Shown here: positions 12,205-21,919 of the stretch, in pieces
Numbering within the stretch: position 1 is the first letter of the stretch
Layout of the letters: every line of letters begins with the position of its first letter
From: an uncultured Gammaproteobacteria bacterium
GTDB lineage: Bacteria; Pseudomonadota; Gammaproteobacteria; Steroidobacterales; XN24
DNA length: 64,000 nt
Reading direction: 5' to 3'
Assembly (NCBI GenBank): GCA_937924335.1
Contig: CALDWW010000008.1
Location: forward strand, 28,089-92,088
Program-made: the position numbers and the translations under genes
The notes under the pieces: generated by a model
The model's input: only the letters and a program-made list of their open reading frames with translations
Database searches by the model: none
Told to the model about the DNA's origin: nothing

Positions 12205-14292
12205 TTATCCCTGCAGCCTCGACAGATCCGCCGTGTGCAGGAACAGCTCCCGCATCTGACTCAGCAGCGCCAGCCGATTGGCTTTCTGTGCGGGGTCCTC
12301 CGCCATGACCATGACCTCGTCGAAGAATGCATCGACCGGCTCGCGTAGCGAGGCCAGGCGTTCCATCGCGGCCCTGTAATCGCGTTGCTGCAATAACGGC
12401 TCGACGTCTGCGCGCAGAGCCTGCAGGGCAGCGTTCAGTGCCTGCTCTTCTTTCTCGGCCATCAGATCCGGGTCCGGTTGCAGTGACTCCTCCAATCCGG
12501 CCTGTCGAAGTATGTTGGCCACCCGCTTGTTGGCGGCAGCCAGACTGGCGGCCGCCGGCAACGCGGTGAATTCGAGGACGGCGCACAGGCGGCGGTGGAA
12601 GTCGAGCACGGATACAGGACTTCTGGCGTAAACGGCCTCGAAGACATCCACGGGTGCCTTGGTATCGCCGACGCCGTCCTGATAGTAGGTCCGCAGCCGG
12701 TCCATCATGTATTCGTAGACTTCCCCGGCGACCGCATCCACGTCGAATTCTCCCGGCTGCAGGGAGGCGGCGCACGAGAGCAAGGCTTGCATGTCCAGCT
12801 CGAGTTGGCCTTCAATCAGGATGCGCAGTGCGCCGAGCGCGGCACGCCGAAGACCGAATGGGTCCCTGGTGCCGCTGGGACGCTGTCCGATGGCGAAGAT
12901 GCCGGTCAGCGTATCGAGCTTCTCTGCGAGCGACACGACTTTACCGGCGTCGGTAAGCGGCAATCGATCTCCTGCAAATCGCGGCAGGTATTGTTCACGG
13001 ATCGCGTCCGCCACCTCGCCGGGCTCTCCGTCCCCGAGCGCATAGTAACGGCCCATAACGCCCTGCAGATCGGGAAACTCGCCGACCATGGCGGTCAGGA
13101 GGTCGCACTTTGCCAGCGCTGCCGCCCTGGCGGCATGCCGGCTGTCCACTCCCAGGTTCTCAGCGATCCGGGCGGCCAGCTGCTCAACCCGGCGACTCTT
13201 GTCTGCCAGGCTGCCTAGCTTCTTCTGGAAGACGACATCGGCCAGATCACCGATGCGCGACTCGAGAGTGCGTCGCCGGTCGCTATCCCAGAAGAAGCCC
13301 GCGTCACTGAGCCTCGGCCGCACAACCCTCTCGTTGCCCCTGCGAACCTCTTCCGGATCGCGGCTTTCGAGATTGGTGACGGCAATGAATCGCGGCAGCA
13401 AAGATCCGGACTCATCTTCCACGGGGAAGTAGCGCTGGTGGGCTTGCAGGGTCGAGACGAGCACCTCCCGCGGCAGTTCGAGGAATCTCGCATCGAACTC
13501 ACCGGCCACAGGTACAGGCCATTCCACCAGGGCGGTGACCTCGTCAAGCAGTTCGTCGTCGTATACCGGTTGGCCGCCGACGTCTCCTGCCAGTTTCAGC
13601 ACCTGGCCACGCACCGTGTCACGCCTCGACGCCAGGGCGGGAATCACGAATCCTTGCTCTTCCAGTGCGTCGACGTACCCGCTTGCGTGATCCAGTAACA
13701 GCGTTCCGGGTGAGTGGAATCGATGACCGCGGGTCAGCCTGTCCGCCGCCACGCCGAATAGCTCCATGGGGACGACGCGATCATCCAGCAGCGCAACCAG
13801 CCAGTGCACCGGGCGGACGAATTCGAAGTCTTCGTCGCCCCATCGCATCCGTCTTGGGATCGGCAGACCGTCGAGTGCCGCCTGTAGTACGCCAGGCAGG
13901 ATTTCCTCAGCGGGTTTGCCCTGCTCGACGCCGCTATAGGCGAGATACTCGCCTTTCGGGGTCGCCAGTCTCCCCAGTTGATCGAATGCCACCCCACAGC
14001 TTTCCGCGAATTTCAATGCTGCCCTCCCCGGAGCGCCATCCTCTCCGATCGCCACGTTGACCGGGGGTCCGCGGCGTTCGATGGGCCGGTCGGCCTGGGA
14101 GGCCTCCAGATCTGCTATGGATACGGCCAGCCGTCTGGGAGTCGCAAACACGGTGATCTCGCCGTGCTCGAGCGAAAGCCCCTGCAGTCCCTCCTCCATG
14201 CCTGCTCGAAAGGCGTTTGCCAGTGAGCGCAGCGCCCTTGGCGGCAGTTCTTCGGTACCGATCTCGAACAGGAACAGTCGTCTGTCAGTCAC
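12205..14292 (-). CDS. glyS: Glycyl-tRNA synthetase beta subunit
   Basis: Beta chain of the bacterial alpha2beta2 glycyl-tRNA synthetase, needed for tRNA recognition. It runs from [20 protein letters not shown] at the N-terminus through the HD-like middle region to the anticodon-binding C-terminus. Two starts compete: TTG at 14310 (701 residues) and GTG at 14292 (695 residues). The GTG is preceded by GGAGA at good spacing and gives [18 protein letters not shown], which matches the spacing of the E. coli protein, so I prefer it. It overlaps glyQ by 8 bases, consistent with one unit making both subunits. Confidence 0.97.
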   Translation of the reverse strand: MTDRRLFLFEIGTEELPPRALRSLANAFRAGMEEGLQGLSLEHGEITVFATPRRLAVSIADLEASQADRPIERRGPPVNVAIGEDGAPGRAALKFAESCGVAFDQLGRLATPKGEYLAYSGVEQGKPAEEILPGVLQAALDGLPIPRRMRWGDEDFEFVRPVHWLVALLDDRVVPMELFGVAADRLTRGHRFHSPGTLLLDHASGYVDALEEQGFVIPALASRRDTVRGQVLKLAGDVGGQPVYDDELLDEVTALVEWPVPVAGEFDARFLELPREVLVSTLQAHQRYFPVEDESGSLLPRFIAVTNLESRDPEEVRRGNERVVRPRLSDAGFFWDSDRRRTLESRIGDLADVVFQKKLGSLADKSRRVEQLAARIAENLGVDSRHAARAAALAKCDLLTAMVGEFPDLQGVMGRYYALGDGEPGEVADAIREQYLPRFAGDRLPLTDAGKVVSLAEKLDTLTGIFAIGQRPSGTRDPFGLRRAALGALRILIEGQLELDMQALLSCAASLQPGEFDVDAVAGEVYEYMMDRLRTYYQDGVGDTKAPVDVFEAVYARSPVSVLDFHRRLCAVLEFTALPAAASLAAANKRVANILRQAGLEESLQPDPDLMAEKEEQALNAALQALRADVEPLLQQRDYRAAMERLASLREPVDAFFDEVMVMAEDPAQKANRLALLSQMRELFLHTADLSRLQG

Positions 14293-15211
14293 GGTCGGCT
14301 TCTCCGTCAAGCATCGGAAAGCCGAGGGATTCCCGGCTGTCGTAATAAGCTTCAGCGATGCCTCTGGCCATGGCCCGGACCCGGAGAATGTAGCGCTGCC
14401 TCTCGGTTACCGAGATGGCATGCCTGGCGTCGAGCAGGTTGAAGGCATGAGACGCGGCCAGCACCTGCTCGTAAGCCGGCAACGGCAGCCCTTCCTCAAG
14501 CAAGCTGGCGCAGGCTTTTTCGCTGGACTCGAAGGCGTGGAACAACTCCCCTACGTCAGCGCGCTCGAAATTGTAGGATGACATCTCCACTTCGTTCTGG
14601 TGATACACGTCGCCGTATGTAACCCGCCCCAGAGGCCCATCGGCCCAGACCAGGTCGAAGATGCTCTCGACGCCCTGCAGATACATGGCGATCCGCTCCA
14701 GCCCGTAGGTGATCTCACCAGTGACCGGCCGGCAATCCAGCCCGCCTACCTGCTGGAAATAGGTGAACTGCGTGATCTCCATGCCATTCAGCCATACCTC
14801 CCAACCCAATCCCCAGGCTCCCAGGGTCGGCGACTCCCAATTATCTTCGACGAACCGGATGTCGTGAACCAGCGGATCGATGCCGAGTTCACGCAAGGAA
14901 TCCAGGTACATCTCCTGGATGTCCGATGGTGAGGGTTTGATGACAACCTGATACTGGTAGTAATGCTGGAGACGGAAGGGATTTTCCCCATAGCGGCCGT
15001 CTGTCGGACGCCGGCAAGGCTGGACATAGGCGGCGCTCCAGGGTTCTGGTCCGACAGAGCGCAGAAATGTGGCCGGATGAAACGTTCCGGCTCCCATCGC
15101 CATGTCATAGGGCTGGAGGATCACGCAGCCGCGACGGGCCCAGTAGGCCTGCAATACCATGAGCAGATCCTGGAAGGTTGCAGGCGGCCTGTTAGGGTTG
15201 TTGACGTTCAT
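14285..15211 (-). CDS. glyQ: Glycyl-tRNA synthetase alpha subunit
   Basis: Catalytic chain of the alpha2beta2 glycyl-tRNA synthetase. The 308 residues match the family (303 in E. coli), with [25 protein letters not shown] near the start and the class II motifs [31 protein letters not shown] and [13 protein letters not shown]. It is the promoter-proximal gene of glyQ-glyS-gmhB-plsC and is divergent from glnA across 310 bases. The N-terminal ATG at 15211 fits the family. Confidence 0.98.
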   Translation of the reverse strand: MNVNNPNRPPATFQDLLMVLQAYWARRGCVILQPYDMAMGAGTFHPATFLRSVGPEPWSAAYVQPCRRPTDGRYGENPFRLQHYYQYQVVIKPSPSDIQEMYLDSLRELGIDPLVHDIRFVEDNWESPTLGAWGLGWEVWLNGMEITQFTYFQQVGGLDCRPVTGEITYGLERIAMYLQGVESIFDLVWADGPLGRVTYGDVYHQNEVEMSSYNFERADVGELFHAFESSEKACASLLEEGLPLPAYEQVLAASHAFNLLDARHAISVTERQRYILRVRAMARGIAEAYYDSRESLGFPMLDGEADRD

Positions 15212-15297
15212 AGATGCCAGGCAGCGGTCCGGAAAGATAAAAATAGCGGTTCAGTATAGCTAAAGCGCCGGCCTCGACCGAGGACTAAACTACAGTC

Positions 15298-15314
15298 TGT
15301 ATCAGTTTGGTGCA
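15298..15314. promoter_or_regulatory. NtrC binding site, distal
   Basis: TGTATCAGTTTGGTGCA. One half (TGGTGCA) is a perfect match to the enterobacterial NtrC consensus, the other (TGTATC) matches TGCACC at four of six positions. Its centre is 32 bases from the proximal site, the same spacing as the paired NtrC sites of the E. coli glnA enhancer. Confidence 0.65.
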
Positions 15315-15329
15315 TGGTTCTGTACGGGC

Positions 15330-15346
15330 TGCACCGTTCGGGTGCA
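15330..15346. promoter_or_regulatory. NtrC binding site, proximal
   Basis: TGCACCGTTCGGGTGCA is a perfect 6-5-6 palindrome of the NtrC type. It lies about 95 bases before the predicted sigma-54 start site of glnA, the usual enhancer distance. Confidence 0.85.
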
Positions 15347-15407
15347 AAAGATCGCCGAAGACTGACGGCAAGTCTCGCGGAGCCTGCATTTCGACCAGGG
15401 TTGCGAG

Positions 15408-15423
15408 TGGCACAATTCCTGCT
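15408..15423 (+). promoter_or_regulatory. Sigma-54 promoter of glnA
   Basis: TGGCACAATTCCTGCT has the invariant GG and GC pairs exactly 10 bases apart and matches the TGGCAC-N5-TTGC pattern except for C in place of the first T of the -12 element. Transcription would begin near 15434, giving a leader of about 88 bases. Together with the two NtrC sites this reproduces the glnAp2 arrangement, implying NtrC-dependent expression under nitrogen limitation. Confidence 0.88.
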
Positions 15424-15521
15424 AAACATACTTCATATTCATCGACGTCCGCCATCCGGAAGACGGCGCAGCCAGGCGCCGGGGGCGGGTTTTTCGCATC
15501 TACTCCTTCGGAGGAACGTTC

Positions 15522-16931
15522 ATGAGCGCAGGTGATGTACTAAACCTGATTAAGGATAAGGAAGTGAAGTTCGTGGATCTTCGCTTCACTGATACAAAGG
15601 GCAAAGAGCAGCATGTCACTCTGCCCACCAACCAGATCGGCGAAGACTTCTTCGAAGACGGCAAGATGTTCGATGGCTCGTCCATCGCCGGTTGGAAGAG
15701 CATCGCCGAGTCCGACATGATCCTGATGCCGGATACCGGCACGGCCGTCGTCGATCCGTTCGCGGAAGAGACCACGCTCAATATGACCTGTGACGTCATC
15801 GAACCCAACACGATGCAGGGCTACGAGCGTGACCCGAGATCGCTGGCCAAGCGCGCCGAGGCCTATATGAAGTCTACGGGCATCGCGGACTCCGCCTATT
15901 TCGGACCCGAGAACGAGTTTTTTGTATTCGATCACGTGCGCTGGGGCACCGAGATGCGGGGCGCCCACTACGAGATCGATTCGACCGAGGCCGGCTGGAA
16001 CTCGGAGAAGGTCTATCCGGACGGCAACCTGGGTCACCGCCCTGGCGTGAAGGGTGGCTACTTCCCGGTACCGCCGGTGGACTCCCTGCACGACCTGCGT
16101 TCCGAGATGTGTCGTGTCATGGAAGAGATGGGCCTGGTTCCGGAGGTCCACCACCATGAGGTGGCGACAGCCGGACAGTGCGAAATCGGTGTGGCGTTCA
16201 ATTCGTTGACGAAGAAGGCTGACGAGGTCCAGATCCTGAAATATGTCGTCATGAATGTGGCTCAGGCCTATGGCAAGACCGCGACCTTCATGCCGAAACC
16301 GGTCGTCGGAGACAACGGCAATGGCATGCATGTCCACCAGTCTCTCGGCAAGGACGGTAAGAACCTGTTCAGCGGCGAGGCGTATGGCGGCCTGTCGGAG
16401 ACAGCCCTGTTCTATATCGGCGGGATCGTCAAGCACGCGCGGGCGATCAACGCTTTCGCCAACGCCTCGACCAATAGTTACAAGAGGCTGGTGCCGGGCT
16501 TCGAGGCGCCCGTCAAACTCGCCTATTCTGCGCGGAACCGGTCGGCATCTGTGCGTATCCCTTATATCGCGAATCCCAAGGCACGCCGTATCGAGGTCCG
16601 CTTCCCGGACTCGACCGGCAACCCCTACTTCGCTTTCGCGGCCATGATGATGGCCGGTCTGGACGGGATTCAGAACAAGACTCATCCCGGAGACCCCCTG
16701 GACAAGGACCTCTACGATCTGGCTCCCGAGGAGTCAAAGGGCATCCCCGAAGTCTGTTATTCCCTCGAGGAAGCGCTCAACGCACTCAGCGAGGACCGGG
16801 AGTTCCTGAAAGCCGGAGATGTATTTACGGATGACGTGATCGACGCCTATATCGGGCTCAAGATGGAGGACGTCACCAGGCTTCGGATGACTACGCACCC
16901 GGTTGAATTCGACCTTTATTACAGCCTCTGA
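15522..16931 (+). CDS. glnA: Glutamine synthetase type I
   Basis: Makes glutamine from glutamate, ammonia and ATP; a dodecameric cytosolic enzyme and the entry point of ammonium assimilation. The 469 residues equal the E. coli length, with the beta-Grasp N-domain, the catalytic block [10 protein letters not shown], the [11 protein letters not shown] loop, and [19 protein letters not shown]. The adenylylation tyrosine is present in the context [11 protein letters not shown] near residue 397, so the enzyme should be controlled by GlnE. A strong GGAGG stands before the ATG. It is driven by a sigma-54 promoter with NtrC sites, and the NtrB/NtrC pair lies just downstream. Confidence 0.99.
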   Translation: MSAGDVLNLIKDKEVKFVDLRFTDTKGKEQHVTLPTNQIGEDFFEDGKMFDGSSIAGWKSIAESDMILMPDTGTAVVDPFAEETTLNMTCDVIEPNTMQGYERDPRSLAKRAEAYMKSTGIADSAYFGPENEFFVFDHVRWGTEMRGAHYEIDSTEAGWNSEKVYPDGNLGHRPGVKGGYFPVPPVDSLHDLRSEMCRVMEEMGLVPEVHHHEVATAGQCEIGVAFNSLTKKADEVQILKYVVMNVAQAYGKTATFMPKPVVGDNGNGMHVHQSLGKDGKNLFSGEAYGGLSETALFYIGGIVKHARAINAFANASTNSYKRLVPGFEAPVKLAYSARNRSASVRIPYIANPKARRIEVRFPDSTGNPYFAFAAMMMAGLDGIQNKTHPGDPLDKDLYDLAPEESKGIPEVCYSLEEALNALSEDREFLKAGDVFTDDVIDAYIGLKMEDVTRLRMTTHPVEFDLYYSL

Positions 16932-16952
16932 CCGGGGCTCTGAAGGGTGAAC

Positions 16953-16986
16953 GACGGCGGGGCACCGTCCCCGCCGTCTTTGTTTC
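16953..16986 (+). terminator. Rho-independent terminator after glnA
   Basis: GACGGCGGGG (16953-16962) pairs perfectly with CCCCGCCGTC (16969-16978) around a six-base loop, followed by TTTGTTT. A ten-base-pair GC-rich stem plus T-run 22 bases after the glnA stop separates glnA transcription from the downstream genes. Confidence 0.92.
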
Positions 16987-17036
16987 CGGATCGTCTATGG
17001 CTATGCTTACGGGCAGACCAGCTTGGAAGCTAGCAA

Positions 17037-17597
17037 ATGCGGATTCTGATTGCCGTTGTGTGCCTGGTGAGTTTTGCCGCCATGGCCGAGACTTATCGAT
17101 GGGTCGACGAGAATGGTGTCGTGAACTATTCGGACTCTCCACATCCGGGAGCGGAGGTCGTCAATCTACAGGCCATCGAGACCACGCGCTTTGCAAGAAC
17201 CCAGCCTTCCAGTGGGGGCGCAGGGGAAGGGTCGGAAGAGAGCGGGCCGACTTACGAGAGCGTGGAGGTACAGCGCCCGCAACCCGAGGAGACTCTGTGG
17301 AACCTCGAGGGCTTTCTGGATGTCCAGATTGCTACCCAGCCTTCCATCCGTCGCGGCCATCGACTGCAACTTTTCCTGGACGGACAGCAGGTGGCCGGTG
17401 TTCCGGCGAGGTCCACGAGTTTTACCATCGACCGTGTCTATCGGGGCGCTCACACTCTGATGGCTACGATCGTCGACGGCTCCGGTCGGCAGGTGGGGCA
17501 GAGCCAGCCGGTACGGTTCTACGTACAGCAGACTTCCACGCAAAATCCGCAAGGCCCAGGCAGGCCGACGCCTACGCCGCTTCCATCCCGGCGCTGA
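17037..17597 (+). CDS. DUF4124-domain periplasmic protein
   Basis: 186 residues. A signal peptide (MRILIAVVCLVSFAAMA) is followed at once by the DUF4124 motif ETYRWVDENGVVNYSDSP, a short module common in secreted proteobacterial proteins, of unknown function. After a low-complexity linker (about 55-80) a second region, FLDVQIATQPSIRRGHRLQLFLDGQQV, looks like a beta-sandwich-type domain and resembles the part seen in other DUF4124 proteins beside glnA. It lies between glnA and glnL, 15 bases before glnL, and this position is shared by many gammaproteobacteria as far as I know. No role in nitrogen control can be read from it. Confidence 0.85.
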   Translation: MRILIAVVCLVSFAAMAETYRWVDENGVVNYSDSPHPGAEVVNLQAIETTRFARTQPSSGGAGEGSEESGPTYESVEVQRPQPEETLWNLEGFLDVQIATQPSIRRGHRLQLFLDGQQVAGVPARSTSFTIDRVYRGAHTLMATIVDGSGRQVGQSQPVRFYVQQTSTQNPQGPGRPTPTPLPSRR

Positions 17598-17611
17598 CAA
17601 TAGATGTCGCC

Positions 17612-18700
17612 ATGGTTCCGACGGACAACCGTCCGACATCCAGTCAGCTTGCGGAACACCTGGCAACCGGCATCATCCAGCTGGACAGCGAATTTCGTAT
17701 CAGCTACCTCAACCCGGCAGCGGAGCAGCTCCTGGGCATCAGCAGGCACAAGCTTGTTGATCAGGTAGTCGACGAGGCGCTGCCGAGCCTGGCGACGTTG
17801 CGGCCATTCCTCGAGCGGTCCATGACTAACGGGGAGGCGTTCTCCCGTCGTGAGATGACTGTCGAGATCGCCGTGCCGTTGATCGAGACCAGCATCCTGG
17901 ATTGCACCGTGACGCAATACGGGGACCGGGGAGACGGTGGCCTCATTCTCGAACTCACCGACGCCAGTCGCAGGTTGCGAATAAGTCGCGAGAACGCTCT
18001 GCTGTCGCAGTTGGATGTCAGCAGAAGCATGGTACGGCAGCTGGCTCATGAGATTCGCAATCCGCTGGGCGGCATACGCGGGGCAGCCCAACTGCTCGGC
18101 AGGCAGCTGGCGGACGAATCGCTGGACGAGTACACGACAGTCATCATCCGTGAGGCGGATCGACTGGCGGCCCTGGCCACCGATATGCTCGGCCCGGCTT
18201 CGCCGCCCGAGCTCGTGCGTGTAAACGTCCATGAACTCGTAGAGCACGTCTACCATCTCACCGTGGCGGAGAGGCCCGGCGCGGTGACGATCAGCCGCGA
18301 CTATGACCCCAGCCTCCCCGCCCTGCTGTTGGACCGGGAGCAGGTCATACAGGCCATGTTGAACCTGTCTCGCAATGCATTGCAGGCCGTCGGCGAGAGT
18401 GGGCGAATCGTGTTCAGGACACGAGCCCTGACACACCACACGATAGGCGCCAGGCAACACCGCCTGATCGCCTGCGTGGAAGTCGAAGACGATGGACCGG
18501 GGGTACCGGCAGCGCTCCAGGAGACACTTTTCTATCCTTTGATTACCAGCCGTGCCGGCGGGACCGGACTCGGGCTGGCGCTGGCGCAGGATCTGGTGAC
18601 AAGGCAGGGCGGACTGATCGAGTTCACCAGCACGCCAGGACAAACAATCTTCCAGATGCTGTTTCCCATAGAGGAGGAGAATGATCAACAGTCCGCTTGA
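17612..18700 (+). CDS. glnL: Nitrogen regulation sensor histidine kinase NtrB
   Basis: Cytosolic kinase/phosphatase that sets the phosphorylation of NtrC according to PII. The 362 residues show a PAS domain (about 12-75, LDSEFRISYLNPAAEQLLG), the phosphoacceptor His146 in LAHEIRNPLGG, then the ATPase motifs NLSRNALQAV, DDGPGVP and GGTGLGLALAQDLV. There are no membrane segments, as expected. I start at the ATG at 17612; the frame is open upstream to 16997 but that part is read in another frame by the DUF4124 gene. The end overlaps glnG by 20 bases. Confidence 0.96.
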   Translation: MVPTDNRPTSSQLAEHLATGIIQLDSEFRISYLNPAAEQLLGISRHKLVDQVVDEALPSLATLRPFLERSMTNGEAFSRREMTVEIAVPLIETSILDCTVTQYGDRGDGGLILELTDASRRLRISRENALLSQLDVSRSMVRQLAHEIRNPLGGIRGAAQLLGRQLADESLDEYTTVIIREADRLAALATDMLGPASPPELVRVNVHELVEHVYHLTVAERPGAVTISRDYDPSLPALLLDREQVIQAMLNLSRNALQAVGESGRIVFRTRALTHHTIGARQHRLIACVEVEDDGPGVPAALQETLFYPLITSRAGGTGLGLALAQDLVTRQGGLIEFTSTPGQTIFQMLFPIEEENDQQSA

Positions 18701-20081
18701 AGTCTGGGTCCTGGACGACGATGAGGCCATCCGGTGGGTGCTGCAAAAGGCCCTGGAGGGATCCGGGATGCAATGCCGTGGATTCGGCGACGGCGGGGAA
18801 TTTCGCGAAGCGCTGCAGGAGGCCACTCCCGACGTCCTCGTGACTGACGTGAGGATGCCCGATATCGACGGTCTCGAGTTGCTGCGCCAACTGCAGGACA
18901 CTCGCCCCGACCTCCCGGTCATCGTTGTCACGGCCTACTCGGACCTGGACAGCACGGTGGCCGCGTACCGTGGGGGTGCGTTCGAGTATCTGCCGAAGCC
19001 TTTCGATGTGGACGAGGTCGTGGCGCTCGTAAGGCGAGCGGCCAGGCAACGACCGGACGCGGCCGAGCCACCCAAGGGTAACGGCTACCCGGCATTGATC
19101 GGACAGGCGCCGCGGATGCAGGAGGTTTTCCGGGCCATCGGTCGCCTGGCCAAATCCAGCATGACCGTCCTTGTCACCGGCGAGTCTGGTACTGGCAAGG
19201 AGCTGGTCGCCCGCGCGCTGCACGAAACCAGTCCGCGGTCCGGCGGTCCGTTCATCGCTCTGAACACGTCCGCGATCCCGTCCGAACTCCTTGAGACAGA
19301 GCTGTTCGGTCACGAACGCGGAGCCTTCACGGGCGCGGAGTCCCGGCGCAGCGGACGTTTCGAGCAGGCGGACGGCGGCACACTTTTTCTCGACGAGATC
19401 GGAGACATGTCACCGGCGCTGCAGACGCGCCTGCTGCGCGTCCTGGCCGAGGGTGAGTTCTATCGTGTCGGTGGGCAGACTCCGATCACCGTCGATGTCC
19501 GCGTTGTCACGGCGACTCATCATGATCTGAGGGCGCGCGTCAGTGAGGGCGCGTTCCGCGAAGACCTGTTCCACCGCCTGAACGTCATGCATATCGAGAC
19601 ACCGCCGCTGAGGAATCGGCGGGAGGATGTTCCCCTGTTGCTGAAACACTATCTTAGAGTGGCCGCAGGCGAACTTGAGGTGTCACCGAAGACACTGACG
19701 ACAAGTGCGGAGCAGGCCCTCAGGGAGTTCGACTGGCCCGGCAACGTCCGGCAACTGGTCAATATCTGCCGACGCCTGACAGTGACCGCACCGGGGAGGG
19801 AGATCCAGATCGAGGATCTTCCCGAGGAGTTCGGCGGGTCAGCGAGCCGCCCGGATTCAGATGACTGGTCCCGGAGTCTCGGCGCGTGGGCCAGTCGGCA
19901 GCTTCAGTCCGGACGTAAAGATCTTGTCTCGGATGCGCAGCCGGAATTCGAGCGGGTTCTCATCAAGGTAGCCCTGGCCAGATCCAGGGGTCATCGGCAG
20001 AAAGCGGCGGCAATGCTGGGGTGGGGACGGAACACCCTGACACGGAAGATCCGTGACCTGGGACTGGACAGCGACGGCTGA
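18681..20081 (+). CDS. glnG: Nitrogen regulation response regulator NtrC
   Basis: Sigma-54 activator that turns on glnA and other nitrogen genes when phosphorylated. The 466 residues have the three expected domains: receiver with acidic pocket (LDDDEA) and phosphoacceptor Asp56 in VTDVRMPD; AAA+ domain with Walker A GESGTGKE, the sigma-54 contact loop GAFTGA, and FLDEIGDMS; and a Fis-type helix-turn-helix at the end (GHRQKAAAMLGWGRNTLTRK). It overlaps glnL by 20 bases, so the pair is translated together. Its binding sites are visible in front of glnA. Confidence 0.97.
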   Translation: MINSPLEVWVLDDDEAIRWVLQKALEGSGMQCRGFGDGGEFREALQEATPDVLVTDVRMPDIDGLELLRQLQDTRPDLPVIVVTAYSDLDSTVAAYRGGAFEYLPKPFDVDEVVALVRRAARQRPDAAEPPKGNGYPALIGQAPRMQEVFRAIGRLAKSSMTVLVTGESGTGKELVARALHETSPRSGGPFIALNTSAIPSELLETELFGHERGAFTGAESRRSGRFEQADGGTLFLDEIGDMSPALQTRLLRVLAEGEFYRVGGQTPITVDVRVVTATHHDLRARVSEGAFREDLFHRLNVMHIETPPLRNRREDVPLLLKHYLRVAAGELEVSPKTLTTSAEQALREFDWPGNVRQLVNICRRLTVTAPGREIQIEDLPEEFGGSASRPDSDDWSRSLGAWASRQLQSGRKDLVSDAQPEFERVLIKVALARSRGHRQKAAAMLGWGRNTLTRKIRDLGLDSDG

Positions 20082-20084
20082 CGC

Positions 20085-20870
20085 GTGGACCTGTTGAGGC
20101 TCAGTCGAGAGGCCTGGGACCGGCAGGCGGCCGATGGTGGCCCCTGGAGCACGCCGGTCTCAACGGAGCAGATCGATGCGGCCCGCCATGGCCGCTGGGC
20201 CATACGGCTGACTCCGAACAAGGACGTCCCTGCGGACTGGTATCCCGCTGTGCATGGGCTGCACCTCCTGTGCCTGGCTGGAGCAGGCGGGCAGCAGGCA
20301 CCGATCCTTGCAGCGGCGGGCGCGCGGGTCACGGTTCTCGACAACTCGCCGGGCCAGCTGGATGCTGACCGGACGGTGGCCCTGCGGGACGGCCTGGAGA
20401 TCGATCTGCAATGCGGGGACATGGCCGATCTTGGCCGCTTCGATGACGACAGGTTTGGCCTGATCGTACATCCGGTCTCAAACTGTTTCGTGCCGAGCCT
20501 GAATCGGGTCTGGCAGGAGTGCTACCGGGTCCTCGCGCCAGGTGGCCGACTGCTGGCGGGATTCCTGAACCCCGCATTTTTCCTGTTCGATGAAGACGCG
20601 GACAGAAACCGTGGCGTGCTGAAAGTCGCAAACAGGCTTCCATACGCTGATATAGACGTCTTCGAGCCGGCGGAAGTAGAGCGCCGGGTGGCGGCCGGCG
20701 ACGCGATGACCTTCAGTCATAGTCTCGAGGCACAGATCGGCGGCCAGCTGCAGGCGGGCTTTCTGCTGGCGGGCATGTACGAGGATGACTGGAGTGACGA
20801 GGCCACGACGCTGAATCGTTTCATGCCCACGGGTATCGCGACTCTGGCGATCAAGCCTGTCGCCGGATGA
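20085..20870 (+). CDS. Class I SAM-dependent methyltransferase, substrate unknown
   Basis: 261 residues, starting at a GTG 3 bases after the glnG stop. The Rossmann motifs of class I methyltransferases are clear: LLCLAGAGGQQAPILAAAGARVTVLD (motifs I and II, the glycine loop reads AGAGGQQ), CGDMADL, and FGLIVHPVSNCFVP followed by LAPGGRLLAGF. The N-terminal 70 residues with ARHGRWAIRLTPNKDVPADWYP are typical of a widespread uncharacterised family. The target is not identifiable. Close spacing to glnG suggests co-transcription but no link to nitrogen is evident. Confidence 0.88.
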   Translation: MDLLRLSREAWDRQAADGGPWSTPVSTEQIDAARHGRWAIRLTPNKDVPADWYPAVHGLHLLCLAGAGGQQAPILAAAGARVTVLDNSPGQLDADRTVALRDGLEIDLQCGDMADLGRFDDDRFGLIVHPVSNCFVPSLNRVWQECYRVLAPGGRLLAGFLNPAFFLFDEDADRNRGVLKVANRLPYADIDVFEPAEVERRVAAGDAMTFSHSLEAQIGGQLQAGFLLAGMYEDDWSDEATTLNRFMPTGIATLAIKPVAG

Positions 20871-20903
20871 GCCGCAGCGCCACCTGCCAGGCGTCGAATG
20901 AGC

Positions 20904-21881
20904 TCAGCAGACTTCCGGAGCCCCTGTCGGGCCTGGCAATTCCAGGCTACCGATAAGCCCGGAAATGTCCTCAAGGCCGTGGCGGGCGAGATAGTCCCCG
21001 ATGCCGCTGTTGATCGTCCGGCACAGCAACGGGTCGTAGAACAAGCCCGTACCGATGCCAACGGCAGACGCGCCGGCCACGATAAATTCGAGGGCGTCGT
21101 TGGTATCGCAGATGCCGCCCTGACCGATGATCGGGATCCCCAGCGGGCCTGCGACCTGGTAGACCTGATGCACTTTCAGGAGCGCTATCGGCTTGATAGC
21201 CGGGCCCGAGAGTCCGCCTTGGACGTTGCCGATGATCGGCTGGCGTTTCTCCGCGTCGATGGCCATGCCCATGATCGTGTTGATGACGGCGAGGGCATCG
21301 CTGCCGGCCTCGATACAGTACCGGGCGTTGGTCTGTATGTCCGTCTGATTGGGCGACAATTTGGTAATGATCGGCTTGCCGGTCACTTTACGGCACGCCT
21401 CCACGACCCGGGCCGACATCTCCGGTACGTTGCCGAACGCGACGCCGCCCTCCTTGATATTCGGGCAGGAGATGTTGATCTCGATTGCATCGATCGGGGA
21501 ATCGTCGAAACGTCTGGTGACCTCGGCGTAATCATCTATCGTCGAACCGCAGACATTGGCGATGAAGCGGGTCTCGCCGAAATCCAGCGCCGGAAGGATA
21601 CTCGATACAACGTGTTCGACCCCCGGATTCTGTAGTCCGATCGCATTGAGCATGCCCATCGGCGTCTCGTAGACCCTGTGAGGAGGATTGCCGAGCCGGG
21701 GTTCCAGGGTCGTGCCCTTGAGGACGACGCCGCCCACGTCTGTGTTGGAGAAACCCTCGATACGCGTGTACTCCTCGCCGAATCCGACGCAACCGGACAG
21801 GAGCACGATCGGTGATGCAAAATGGAGCCCGCAGAAGCTCGAGGCGATACTCGGAGGTGGTCCGTTTCTGGCAGTCGTCAT
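20904..21881 (-). CDS. Dihydroorotate dehydrogenase, class 1-type
   Basis: FMN enzyme of the TIM-barrel DHOD fold, 325 residues. The catalytic residue is Cys139 in INISCPN, the mark of class 1 enzymes; class 2 enzymes, usual in gammaproteobacteria, have Ser there and a membrane-binding N-terminus that is missing here. Other landmarks are TTLEPRLGNPPHRV, KLSPNQTDI, GGLSGPAIKP and GQGGICDTNDALEFI. The sequence resembles class 1B (PyrDB), which needs the FeS/FAD partner PyrK to use NAD, but no pyrK is beside it. It could also act on another pyrimidine. Divergent from trmL. Confidence 0.88.
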   Translation of the reverse strand: MTTARNGPPPSIASSFCGLHFASPIVLLSGCVGFGEEYTRIEGFSNTDVGGVVLKGTTLEPRLGNPPHRVYETPMGMLNAIGLQNPGVEHVVSSILPALDFGETRFIANVCGSTIDDYAEVTRRFDDSPIDAIEINISCPNIKEGGVAFGNVPEMSARVVEACRKVTGKPIITKLSPNQTDIQTNARYCIEAGSDALAVINTIMGMAIDAEKRQPIIGNVQGGLSGPAIKPIALLKVHQVYQVAGPLGIPIIGQGGICDTNDALEFIVAGASAVGIGTGLFYDPLLCRTINSGIGDYLARHGLEDISGLIGSLELPGPTGAPEVC

Positions 21882-21919
21882 AATGCCCCGCCGGGAGATG
21901 TGCCGGGTCCGTAACGAAG

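Larger units (their letters stand above)
15212..15521. other. Divergent regulatory interval glyQ / glnA
   Basis: 310 bases without a gene. The right half holds the nitrogen-control elements listed separately: two NtrC sites, a sigma-54 promoter and the glnA leader with a Shine-Dalgarno (GGAGG at 15510-15514). The left 85 bases must hold the glyQ promoter, which I could not place with confidence. Confidence 0.8.
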
